Source: DMER01 sp003451645 (GTDB lineage: Bacteria; Pseudomonadota; Alphaproteobacteria; Micropepsales; Micropepsaceae). From it: a stretch of DNA of 64,000 nt. The notes under the pieces were generated by a model that saw only the letters and a program-made list of their open reading frames with translations, was not told the origin of the DNA and ran no database searches. The translations under genes and the position numbers were made by a program. The stretch covers positions 1 through 64,000 of the forward strand of contig DALYLR010000019.1 in assembly GCA_031976175.1 (NCBI GenBank), read 5' to 3'. Below are positions 1-7,010 of this stretch, one piece after another (within the stretch, counting starts at the first letter, position 1; each line of letters begins with the position of its first letter).

Positions 1-526
1 GCAGGACCGCGATCTCACGCGCGCCTTGCGGCGCCAAATCGACGTGCCCGCCCTCCCCGCTCCAAACCGACCATCCGTGCGCTGAGGGTGTCAGCAAAGC
101 AACGCCCAGGCCCGTGCCTGGCCCCATGACTACCGCTGGCGAGGCAAGGTCTGCCCCGCTGCCACCAAGCTGGCGTAGGTCCTCTGGCCCCAGAGTGGGA
201 ACCGCGTGACCCGCCGCTTCAAAATCATTGAGCAAGTGCACACGCGCGCCTGGCAGACCCGCTTGCAAGGCGGCGAGGTTCAGATCCCATGGGCAATTGG
301 TCATGCGGATGCTGCCGGCCTTGAGCGGCCCAGCCGCCGCAATAGCGACCGCATTCAAAGGCTCCGCGAGCCCTATCAGCTCACGATAGGCCGCCAGAGC
401 GTCCAAGAACCCTGGATAGAGGGCCGTGAGCCAAGCCTCGTAGTGCGAGATGCGGCCATCGGCCGCCAGGGTCGCGAAGCGGATATTGGTACCGCCAACA
501 TCCACCAAGACGCTCACAGCGGACAA
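1..526 (-). CDS. glk: Glucokinase (partial, 3' end off the left edge)
   Basis: The frame encodes the N-terminal ~175 residues of a bacterial glucokinase (Glk family, ATP-dependent phosphorylation of glucose to glucose 6-phosphate in the cytoplasm); the full family length is about 320-340 residues. Visible signatures are the N-terminal phosphate-binding motif DVGGTNIRF, AAAGPL followed by NCPWDL, the catalytic region LLNDFEA, the second phosphate loop GPGTGLGVALL and EGGHVDLAP. No ATG fits: the start is TTG at 526 or GTG at 517, 2 or 11 bp after the ParA-like gene stop, so the two genes are probably cotranscribed. It is cut by the window edge, not visibly broken. Confidence 0.88.
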   Translation of the reverse strand, partial: MSAVSVLVDVGGTNIRFATLAADGRISHYEAWLTALYPGFLDALAAYRELIGLAEPLNAVAIAAAGPLKAGSIRMTNCPWDLNLAALQAGLPGARVHLLNDFEAAGHAVPTLGPEDLRQLGGSGADLASPAVVMGPGTGLGVALLTPSAHGWSVWSGEGGHVDLAPQGAREIAVL

Positions 527-528
527 GG

Positions 529-1185
529 TCAGGCCGCCTTGCGGGCGCCATGCTGGGGAGCGCGGCGCAGGATTTCATCCGCCAGCAGACGGATTTCCGC
601 AGCGCCCACCGAATGCGGCGCCCATTCGGTGATGCCCTTGCCTTCCATCAGGCTGGCTGCAAAGGCGATGCGGTTGCCCAGCGCCGAGCGGGCAATCGGC
701 GTCGGCCCTTTCTTCAGTTCAATGATTAACTCGTCTGCCAACCTGGCGCGGTAGGGCACCCGGTTTAGCACTAACAGTGCGCCGGCATTCTCGGCTTGCA
801 GCAGCTGTACCATGTTCTTGGAGGCCCACACATCCATGGGCGACAATTGCAGCGGCACCACGACAAGGTCTGAGGCGCGGATGGCGGCCTTTGCGCTCGC
901 ATCAATCACGCCGGGCGAGTCGATCACGATAATGTCCGCCTCCCGGCTGGCGCGCGCGACCTCAGAGCCCAAGCGCCAGGGCGTGGTCTCGATCAGTGTC
1001 AGCGTGTTGTTCTCGCCAAAGGTCTGCTGGCGTTGCTGATGCCAGGTTGTGAGGCTCGCTTGCGGGTCGAGGTCAAAGAGCGCGACGCGCCGCGGCTTTT
1101 GCATCCACGCGACGGCCAAATGCGCCGCCAGCGAGGTCTTGCCCGCCCCGCCCTTTTGCTGGGCCACTGTAATGATTTGCGCCAT
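529..1185 (-). CDS. ParA-family ATPase
   Basis: A 218-residue ParA/MinD-type P-loop ATPase. The deviant Walker A KGGAGKT lies at residues 11-17, the Walker A' motif DLDPQAS at about 38-44 and Walker B IIVIDSPG at about 85-92. The size fits the short ParA-like proteins without a DNA-binding N-terminus. No parB-like partner or parS site is visible nearby, so it is unlikely to be the chromosomal parA; the cargo cannot be inferred. It has its own good promoter (1210-1238) and reads directly into the glucokinase gene with a 2-bp gap, an odd pairing that may be only cotranscription. Confidence 0.85.
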   Translation of the reverse strand: MAQIITVAQQKGGAGKTSLAAHLAVAWMQKPRRVALFDLDPQASLTTWHQQRQQTFGENNTLTLIETTPWRLGSEVARASREADIIVIDSPGVIDASAKAAIRASDLVVVPLQLSPMDVWASKNMVQLLQAENAGALLVLNRVPYRARLADELIIELKKGPTPIARSALGNRIAFAASLMEGKGITEWAPHSVGAAEIRLLADEILRRAPQHGARKAA

Positions 1186-1209
1186 GCGCGATGATCCTTA
1201 TGGGTTCAA

Positions 1210-1238
1210 ATTATACCGAACTCTTGCACGGCGCCCAA
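1210..1238 (-). promoter_or_regulatory. Predicted sigma-70 promoter of the ParA-like gene
   Basis: On the minus strand a perfect -10 TATAAT (1210-1215) lies 17 bp from a -35-like TTGGGC (1233-1238), and the start codon is 25 bp downstream of the -10. Predicted from the sequence only. Confidence 0.55.
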
Positions 1239-1351
1239 GTGACGCGGGCGCACTTTGATTCGACGCTTATTCTACACTCAGGCGTCGCTAATGACACCCC
1301 GCAACCGGGCATCGCATAGGCTGGACGGTGGATCGTTACGTCATCAGAATT

Positions 1352-2782
1352 TTACGTGATCTGCGGCGAATCAGGGATCGTCAGCCGGAAGACGGTGCCT
1401 TTGTCGCTGGTGGTAAGCAAAATAAGGTCGCCATGATGCCCGCGCGCCAATTCTCGGGCGATGGCGAGACCTAGGCCCGCACCGCCATCGCTGCCACGCG
1501 CCGCAAAGGGCTGGAACAAGCCACCGCTAATATTTGGGGGAATGCCAGGCCCGTCATCGCTCATGTCAACGACCGTGACCCCGGCTGTGCGCATAGCAGT
1601 CACGGTCACCGCGCCGCCGCCATTGCCCTCCAGCGCCTGAACTGCATTGCGGCCAATGTTGAGCAGGATTCGGAAGATTTGTTCAGGGTCGGCATTGAGC
1701 GTGAAGCCAGGCTCGACTTTGCTAGTCCAGGCGACCCGGCCCTTGCCCACCGACAAGGCCCCTTCCGCGACTTCGTCAAGCAGAGGTTGGAGCGAGAAGC
1801 TCCGCCGTCTTGGCGGTGCCTCCTCCGCGCGGCCATATTTCAGCGTGTTGTTGGCCAGATCGATCGCGCGGTCGATGGAGGCCATCAGGCGTCCGGCCAA
1901 CTGTTTGACCTTGGGATCGTCAAATTGCGCCAGCCGGTCAGACGCCAATTGCGCCGTAGTCAACACATTGCGCAGGTCGTGCTGGATTTTCGCAACTGCA
2001 AGCCCCAAGGCCGCCAGATGGGCGCGCTGCGACAACGCCTGGCGGACTTGCTCTTGCATTTGCGCCAATGCCTGCTCGCCCAGTGCCAATTCGTGATTGC
2101 CCGCCACAGGCTTGATGATCCGGGTCCGGTCTTCCGGGTTTTCCTGGAACGAGATCATGGCCTGCGTCATGCGCTGCATGGGCTGCACCAGCAGCCAGTG
2201 CAGAATGATAAAGAGGGGCAACGCCGTAATGAAGGCTATGAACAGTGATAGCAGCGCAATACGTCCAGAATAGGCCCATAGCTCGGCCGCCAAGGTCTCT
2301 TCATCGGCCACGATCTCGATCAATTCGCCGCCACTGAAGCGGGGCGTACCCACAACCCGCATCGTGCGGCCTTGCGCATAGAACAACGTGTTGAAGGCTT
2401 GATAGATCGCGGTGACCATGGAGATGTCGCGCGTTTCAAAGGTCGTGCCGACATTCGGCGGCATGGGTTCGGCTAAATAGAGCTGGCGCGTCTGGTTCCG
2501 CCTAAGGGCAATGGCACGCACGCCTGCGTTCAAGAGCAGTTCGCGCTTCAATTCCGGGCGTAATTCATCCGGGCTGATCTGATCCAGGGTGATTACGGCG
2601 ATCTGGGCGGCACTCAATTTGCCCATCAGCTTGTCTTGATGGTAGCGCGCCACAGAGGGGATCCACAGTACCACCTCGGCCAGCAGAATGAACAAGACCG
2701 TGAGCCACAAGACGCGCGCCAGCAAGGACCGCCGCAGAAACTGGTCCGCCAAACCCATGACATTCTGAAACGCAGGAATCAT
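1352..2782 (-). CDS. Membrane sensor histidine kinase
   Basis: A 476-residue two-component sensor kinase. Transmembrane segments at about 21-41 and 175-199 enclose a periplasmic sensor region of about 130 residues, followed by a HAMP-like linker. The H-box has the phosphorylatable His at about 268 (HDLRNVLTTAQL), the N-box is NIGRNAVQAL at about 376-384, and the ATP-lid motifs are DDGPGIP (409-415) and GAGLGLA (434-440). No response regulator gene is adjacent. It is the last gene of a minus-strand run with the oxidoreductase (27-bp gap), so it may sense a state linked to that enzyme or to the TVP38 protein, but the ligand is unknown. Confidence 0.9.
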   Translation of the reverse strand: MIPAFQNVMGLADQFLRRSLLARVLWLTVLFILLAEVVLWIPSVARYHQDKLMGKLSAAQIAVITLDQISPDELRPELKRELLLNAGVRAIALRRNQTRQLYLAEPMPPNVGTTFETRDISMVTAIYQAFNTLFYAQGRTMRVVGTPRFSGGELIEIVADEETLAAELWAYSGRIALLSLFIAFITALPLFIILHWLLVQPMQRMTQAMISFQENPEDRTRIIKPVAGNHELALGEQALAQMQEQVRQALSQRAHLAALGLAVAKIQHDLRNVLTTAQLASDRLAQFDDPKVKQLAGRLMASIDRAIDLANNTLKYGRAEEAPPRRRSFSLQPLLDEVAEGALSVGKGRVAWTSKVEPGFTLNADPEQIFRILLNIGRNAVQALEGNGGGAVTVTAMRTAGVTVVDMSDDGPGIPPNISGGLFQPFAARGSDGGAGLGLAIARELARGHHGDLILLTTSDKGTVFRLTIPDSPQIT

Positions 2783-2809
2783 CGCGGGTCTTAGGTTATC
2801 ACCGCTTTC

Positions 2810-4234
2810 CTACCCAAGCCATGACAGCGCTCGGACCGCAAAACGGGTGCGGGCCGAGAACAGCGTTGGCGTGAAGTAGGCGCCAGCAACGCGCTTGGAA
2901 ACCTCGCCCAAGGTCGGGTACGGCGCAACGATGCCAGTGAACGCCGTGATCTTCATCCGGTTCTGGACCGCAAGCACCCAGGGCAGGATGAGATCGCCAG
3001 CATGAGGTGCAGCGATCGAGGCCCCGACCACCCGGTTGCTGCCATCCATCACAACCTTGATAAGGCCCGATTTCACGCGCTCGGCATGGGCGCGGTCGTT
3101 CTCCGCGACCTGCCAGCGGGAGATATTGACCTTGCCCAGCTCGGACTTGGCTTGCGCCTCGCTCATGCCGACATGTGCGAGTTCGGGATCCGTGTAAGTG
3201 CACCAAGGGATCGCGCGCGTTTCTGCCTTGGCGAGAACCTTGAAGAGGGCACGGCGAATAACGATACCCGCATGATAGCTCGCCACATGGGTGAATTGCA
3301 GACCGCCCGCGACATCGCCAATCGCATAGGCCCTGCGGTTGGAGGTGACCAAGCCTGCATCGACCTCGATGCCCCGGCGTGAATGGCGGATGCCCGCCTC
3401 GTCCAGGCCCATTTCATCGACATTGGGCACACGGCCCGCCGCGACCAGCAGGTGTGTGCCCTCGATGGTCTCCTCACCGGCAGCCCCTTTGATGGTCACC
3501 GCAACACCGCTTGCCGTTTTGGCCGTGCGCACAACGGTGGCGCCCTCACGCAGGATCACGCCGTCGGCGGTTACAGAGTCTCTGACAACGGCCACGAGTT
3601 CGGGATCGTCCTTGGGCATGATCGCCTTGCCCTCAAGCAAGGTCACCTTGCAGCCTAAGCGCCGGTGCGCATGCGCCATCTCAAGGCCGATCGGACCGCC
3701 GCCAATGACGATCAGATGCTCCGGGAAGGTGCGGTTCTCAAAGACGGTTTCATTTGTCAGGAAAGGCGTCTGATCAAGGCCGGGGATGGGCGGCACAAAG
3801 GCGCGCGAGCCCGTGGCAATCACGAAATACCGCGCTGTGATCTCGGTGTTTCCGGCGACAACCGTGCGCGGGTCCTTGAAGCGCGCAGGCGCCAAGATCA
3901 CCTTGCAGCCCAGACCCTCAAAGCGCTCAACGGAATCATGCGGCTCGATCTCGCCGATCACGCGGTGCACATGGCCCATGACCTTGGCATAGTCGACCGT
4001 GGGGTCGCCTGCGGTAATGCCAAAGTCGGGCGCCTTGCGGATCGCATGGGCGTGGTGCGCGGCGGCGATCAGCGCCTTGGACGGCACGCAGCCCGTATTG
4101 AGGCAATCGCCGCCCATCTTGTGCTTCTCGATGAGAACCACCTTCTGGCCCAGTTGGGCGGCACCCGCCGCCACGGAAAGGCCGCCGGACCCTGCGCCAA
4201 TGATACAGAAATCAGCCTTGATACGCTCAGCCAT
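2810..4234 (-). CDS. FAD-dependent pyridine nucleotide-disulfide oxidoreductase (mercuric reductase-like)
   Basis: A 474-residue class I flavoprotein disulfide reductase. It has an N-terminal FAD-binding GAGSGG (13-18), the redox-active pair in GGDCLNTGCVPSKAL (Cys44 and Cys49), a second nucleotide-binding motif GGGPIGLEMA and a C-terminal dimerisation domain. The dihydrolipoamide dehydrogenase His-Glu dyad (HAHPTxxE) is not kept: the equivalent stretch reads VAPYPTLGE. The N-terminal metal-binding domain and the C-terminal Cys pair of true mercuric reductases are also absent. It is therefore a MerA/Lpd-like enzyme of unknown substrate. It lies 12 bp after the TVP38 gene, a pairing also known as fused proteins in other bacteria. 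Confidence 0.85.
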   Translation of the reverse strand: MAERIKADFCIIGAGSGGLSVAAGAAQLGQKVVLIEKHKMGGDCLNTGCVPSKALIAAAHHAHAIRKAPDFGITAGDPTVDYAKVMGHVHRVIGEIEPHDSVERFEGLGCKVILAPARFKDPRTVVAGNTEITARYFVIATGSRAFVPPIPGLDQTPFLTNETVFENRTFPEHLIVIGGGPIGLEMAHAHRRLGCKVTLLEGKAIMPKDDPELVAVVRDSVTADGVILREGATVVRTAKTASGVAVTIKGAAGEETIEGTHLLVAAGRVPNVDEMGLDEAGIRHSRRGIEVDAGLVTSNRRAYAIGDVAGGLQFTHVASYHAGIVIRRALFKVLAKAETRAIPWCTYTDPELAHVGMSEAQAKSELGKVNISRWQVAENDRAHAERVKSGLIKVVMDGSNRVVGASIAAPHAGDLILPWVLAVQNRMKITAFTGIVAPYPTLGEVSKRVAGAYFTPTLFSARTRFAVRALSWLG

Positions 4235-4246
4235 GGGGGCGCTATC

Positions 4247-4966
4247 CTATTTGCGGGTGAGGCGCCGGTAGATGACCGGGATCAGTGCCAAAATGATGAG
4301 ACCGATAATGGGGATGAGGATTTCAGGCCGCGTCAGTTGACCGGTCAGCGAAATCTCCTGGCCCTGGTCGAAGGCCGAACCGGCTGCGTGACCAATGCTC
4401 GTATAGACAAAGGTCCCAGGGATGATCCCCAACGCTGTTGAGACGATGTACTTGCCCAGATTGGCGTTGAGCAAGCCTGGCACGATGTTGACGACCCAGA
4501 AAGGGAACACCGGCACCAAACGCAAGGCTAGCATGTAGGAGAACTCGCCATCCTTGAAGCCAGCCTCAAACCGGTCGATGTAGCTGCCCGCTGCCGCGCG
4601 CAACGCGCTGCCAAAGGAGGAGCGGGCAATCAGGAACACCACAGTCGCGCCAATCGTGGCGCCAATGACTGTGGGGATCGTGCCCCAATAGCCGAAGAGC
4701 AGACCGCCTGCGACCGTCAAGATGGCGGCGCCCGGAAAGAACACCAGCGACACCAACAGCGCATAAAGTGCAATGAAGATGGCGATCGCTTGCCAGTAAT
4801 TCTGATCGACAAACTCGCGCAAGGCGACGCGGTTGTCCCGTAGCGCGTCAAGCGTGAAATAATTCTGCAGGCCAAAGTAGTACGCGGCGCCAAGCGCTGC
4901 ACCGATCAGCACCAAAGGCAGAAGGCTCGCGAGAGAGAACCCTGATTTTGCAGGTGTCGTGGTCAT
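4247..4966 (-). CDS. TVP38/TMEM64 family (VTT domain) inner-membrane protein
   Basis: A 239-residue polytopic protein of the TVP38/TMEM64 group, relatives of DedA. An N-terminal transmembrane helix (about 14-31) is followed by the VTT/SNARE-associated domain with hallmark stretches FFPGAAILTVAGGLLFG and RLVPVFPFWVVN, and a final helix (about 213-231) precedes a basic RRLTRK tail. Family members are proposed to act in membrane lipid homeostasis; the substrate here is unknown. It sits between the DUF547 gene and the FAD oxidoreductase with gaps of 32 and 12 bp, consistent with one operon. Confidence 0.88.
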   Translation of the reverse strand: MTTTPAKSGFSLASLLPLVLIGAALGAAYYFGLQNYFTLDALRDNRVALREFVDQNYWQAIAIFIALYALLVSLVFFPGAAILTVAGGLLFGYWGTIPTVIGATIGATVVFLIARSSFGSALRAAAGSYIDRFEAGFKDGEFSYMLALRLVPVFPFWVVNIVPGLLNANLGKYIVSTALGIIPGTFVYTSIGHAAGSAFDQGQEISLTGQLTRPEILIPIIGLIILALIPVIYRRLTRK

Positions 4967-4998
4967 GCTGGGTCATCCTTGAGGTTTTGGGGACGCGC

Positions 4999-5835
4999 TT
5001 ACTTCGCGTCGTTGATTGCCCAGTCATAATCGTAAGAATCGATGTCCTTGGCCGCCTCGAGCTTGGCCTTCAAGGCCGGAGCGGCATACTTGATCATATG
5101 CCCCAAGATTTCCTTATCGTTGTTCCCGAAATCGGTGGAGAACCAATTATAGATGCTCGAGGCCTTGACCGAGCCGTCGGCGGCAACCGAGACGCCGCGC
5201 GGGTGGTTGACATAAGCGCGCGCACCCTCGTCCAGCATCGCGTTGAGCGAGGCACCTGTGAAGGGCTTCAGTGCCAAATTCGGGCAGCCGATGGAGGCGC
5301 AATTGACCGCGTAGTGCACGCGGGCGTCCTTGTACACTTTGCGCAAGATCTTGTGCTCGATGTCGTCGAGCGACAGCTCGCGGCCCTCAACGGTCACGAA
5401 CTTCTTGGACCACGGCCCAAAGGAGAACAGGCCAAAAGTGATGTCGCGGATCGAGGCCACTGGATAATGGTCGAGGATGACCTTGATGGTCAGCGCATTA
5501 TAGAGATTGGCCCAGAAGGCAAATTGCTCATCCCGGCTCAGGCCCGTCACCTTCACGGCTTGCAAGGCCTTCAGATAGGCCTCGAGCTTGGCGCGGTCGC
5601 TCTGCGAAACCTTGCCATAGGCAAAGCGGTTGATCTTGTCGGTGTAGGAGATGTTATAGGCCTTGAGAATGTCCGCCCAGGCCGTGTGGTCGATGCTCAT
5701 GGTTGAGGCCACGTTGTGTTGTGCGAAAATCTGATCGAGGTCTTGCGCGCGGGCGGCAGGTGAGCGCATCGCGGATGTGACGCCCAGCGCCAGTGTCATC
5801 ACAAACAAGGCCCGGCGGGTAAGGTTTATGCGCAT
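4999..5835 (-). CDS. DUF547 secreted protein
   Basis: A protein of 278 residues from the chosen ATG at 5835. This start gives a signal peptide (basic MRINLTRR, hydrophobic core to about 20, A-R-A cleavage near residue 30), whereas the 17 codons upstream would bury it. The body matches the DUF547 family: a conserved FWANLYNALTIKVILDHYP block and VHYAVNCASIGCPNL with its two Cys. Biochemical function is not established. It is the first gene of the minus-strand set with TVP38, FAD oxidoreductase and histidine kinase, and DUF547 genes often occur beside TVP38/oxidoreductase genes. Confidence 0.85.
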   Translation of the reverse strand: MRINLTRRALFVMTLALGVTSAMRSPAARAQDLDQIFAQHNVASTMSIDHTAWADILKAYNISYTDKINRFAYGKVSQSDRAKLEAYLKALQAVKVTGLSRDEQFAFWANLYNALTIKVILDHYPVASIRDITFGLFSFGPWSKKFVTVEGRELSLDDIEHKILRKVYKDARVHYAVNCASIGCPNLALKPFTGASLNAMLDEGARAYVNHPRGVSVAADGSVKASSIYNWFSTDFGNNDKEILGHMIKYAAPALKAKLEAAKDIDSYDYDWAINDAK

Positions 5836-5946
5836 TGGAAGAATCCCCAAAGAAACAATCTCGGTTGCAATGGCGTGTTTTGCCAAACTCTATGCCAGCT
5901 TTGCTCATCACCCGCAGGTCACGGCTGGGTGAGCGCGAATACCCCT

Positions 5947-5976
5947 TTGACTCTCGGGCCCGTTTCTGCCTATAAG
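5947..5976 (+). promoter_or_regulatory. Predicted sigma-70 promoter of rpmH-rnpA
   Basis: A -35 TTGACT (5947-5952) and a -10 TATAAG (5971-5976) are separated by 18 bp, about 37 bp before the rpmH start. No other strong match lies in the 5836-6013 intergenic region. Confidence 0.6.
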
Positions 5977-6013
5977 CCCGGCTCTTTATTCGAGATGTCT
6001 GGAGACCTGTGCC

Positions 6014-6148
6014 GTGAAGCGCACTTATCAGCCTAGCAAGATCGTCCGCAAGCGCCGCCACGGCTTCCGTGCCCGCATGGCCACCAAAAATGGCCGTTTG
6101 GTGCTGAACCGGCGCCGGGCGCATGGCCGCAAGAAGCTCTCGGCCTAA
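6014..6148 (+). CDS. rpmH: 50S ribosomal protein L34
   Basis: A 44-residue protein with the full L34 pattern: MKRTYQPSKIVRKRRHGFRA at the start and the KNGR...RRRAHGRKKLSA tail. It is a component of the large ribosomal subunit. The start codon is GTG, preceded by GGAG at 6001-6004, a somewhat long spacing. It is followed by, and overlaps by 26 bp, the RNase P protein gene, the usual rpmH-rnpA pairing. Confidence 0.97.
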   Translation: MKRTYQPSKIVRKRRHGFRARMATKNGRLVLNRRRAHGRKKLSA

Positions 6149-6569
6149 AGCGACGTCCGCCCCGCCCCCGCCCAGTGAGGCGCCAGTTGCCAAGGGTTCC
6201 ATCGCGCGCTTGAAACAACGCAGCGATTTCTTGCGGGTGGCCCAAGGGCAACGTTGGACGACGCCCGCCTTTGTGTTGCAAATGCGCACCGCCCCTGACG
6301 GCAGCCCGCCCGCCCAAATTCGCGTGGGCTTTACCGCGACAAAAAAGCTTGGGAACGCGGTCGTCCGCAATCGGGTCAAGCGCCGGTTGCGCGCGGCAGC
6401 GCAAGCCGTTATGCCCCTACATGGCCGCCCAGGGCATGACTATGTCTTGGTTGGCCGGGAGGCGGCACTGGCGCGCGTCTTCACCGCTTTGACCCAAGAC
6501 CTGATATTTGCGCTCGCCCGCGTGCACACCAAGGCAAGTGGTCCGGCTCTGCCATTTGCCTCCAGTTGA
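6123..6569 (+). CDS. rnpA: Ribonuclease P protein component
   Basis: A 148-residue basic protein, the protein subunit that helps the RNase P RNA cleave the 5' leader of pre-tRNA. The family signature is seen as RLKQRSDFL (about 29-37), VGFTATKKLGNAVVRNRVKRRLR and DYVLVGREAA. The ATG at 6123 lies inside rpmH in another frame (26-bp overlap); the only nearer candidate is a TTG directly at KQRSDFL, which would trim the fold. The alanine/proline-rich N-terminal extension (about 28 residues) and an ~11-residue C-terminal tail make it slightly longer than usual. Confidence 0.93.
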   Translation: MAARSSRPKATSAPPPPSEAPVAKGSIARLKQRSDFLRVAQGQRWTTPAFVLQMRTAPDGSPPAQIRVGFTATKKLGNAVVRNRVKRRLRAAAQAVMPLHGRPGHDYVLVGREAALARVFTALTQDLIFALARVHTKASGPALPFASS

Positions 6570-6624
6570 TACTGCGACCGGAGCAAATGTCAGAGTCATC
6601 AGGACCACTTGTAAACATCTGATC

Positions 6625-6703
6625 CTAGTGGAGCTTTTGAATTTGACATTCGCAACCGAGTTTGATGTCAGGCGGTTAGCGAATGTCAAATTCGCTCCAC
6701 TAG
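6625..6703. repeat. Long imperfect hairpin element between rnpA and yidD
   Basis: An inverted repeat of about 79 bp. The left arm (6625-6653) begins ctagtggagc and ends gaatttgacattcgc; the right arm (6679-6703) is its complement apart from four extra T in the left arm. The stem continues inward with aaccg against cggtt. It is AT-richer than its neighbours and contains no credible gene. It may be a MITE-like or REP-like mobile palindrome; no second copy is visible in this window. Confidence 0.7.
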
Positions 6704-6725
6704 TGGTAGAGGAACCTAAGTCCCA

Positions 6726-7010
6726 ATGAGCCTGTGGCGACCCCTTCAGCACCTGATCGTGCGCATCATGATTGCGCCTATTCAGGTCTACCGGCTCGTC
6801 ATCTCGCCTTGGCTGGGCCCGCATTGCCGCTTTGCGCCAAGCTGCTCGGCCTATGCCATCGAGGCGCTCCACAAGCATGGGCCGGTTACAGGGCTCGCCA
6901 TGGCGGCCCGCAGGCTGTTCCGTTGTCATCCCATTTCCTGGCTTGGAGGCGGTTCGGGCTATGACCCGGTGCCAGAGCCCAAACCCTTGACCCCGCACCG
7001 GCACCCATGA
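6726..7010 (+). CDS. yidD: Membrane protein insertion efficiency factor YidD
   Basis: A 94-residue member of the YidD family with the signatures YRLVISPWLGPHCRFAPSCSAYAIEAL (residues about 19-45, Cys-rich) and CHPISWLGGGSGYDPVP. YidD is a small membrane-associated protein found beside yidC and thought to aid membrane insertion. It overlaps yidC by 4 bp (ATGA), so the two are translationally coupled. It is separated from rnpA by the hairpin element. Confidence 0.95.
   Translation: MSLWRPLQHLIVRIMIAPIQVYRLVISPWLGPHCRFAPSCSAYAIEALHKHGPVTGLAMAARRLFRCHPISWLGGGSGYDPVPEPKPLTPHRHP

Noticed and set aside
206..754. 182-codon open frame on the plus strand over the glucokinase and ParA genes
   Set aside because: Both minus-strand proteins have intact signatures, so this is a shadow.
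529..1185. Chromosome-partitioning parA with a nearby origin
   Set aside because: No parB, parS-like palindromes or DnaA boxes are visible; the protein is of the short solitary ParA type.
2810..4234. Call as dihydrolipoamide dehydrogenase
   Set aside because: The catalytic His-Glu dyad is replaced (VAPYPTLGE) and no 2-oxoacid dehydrogenase genes are near.
3665..4441. 258-codon open frame on the plus strand
   Set aside because: It crosses the end of the TVP38 gene and the start of the oxidoreductase gene on the other strand; both of those have clear family motifs.
6508..6729. 73-codon open frame across the hairpin element
   Set aside because: It starts inside rnpA in another frame and most of it is the palindrome; no ribosome site or homology is apparent.
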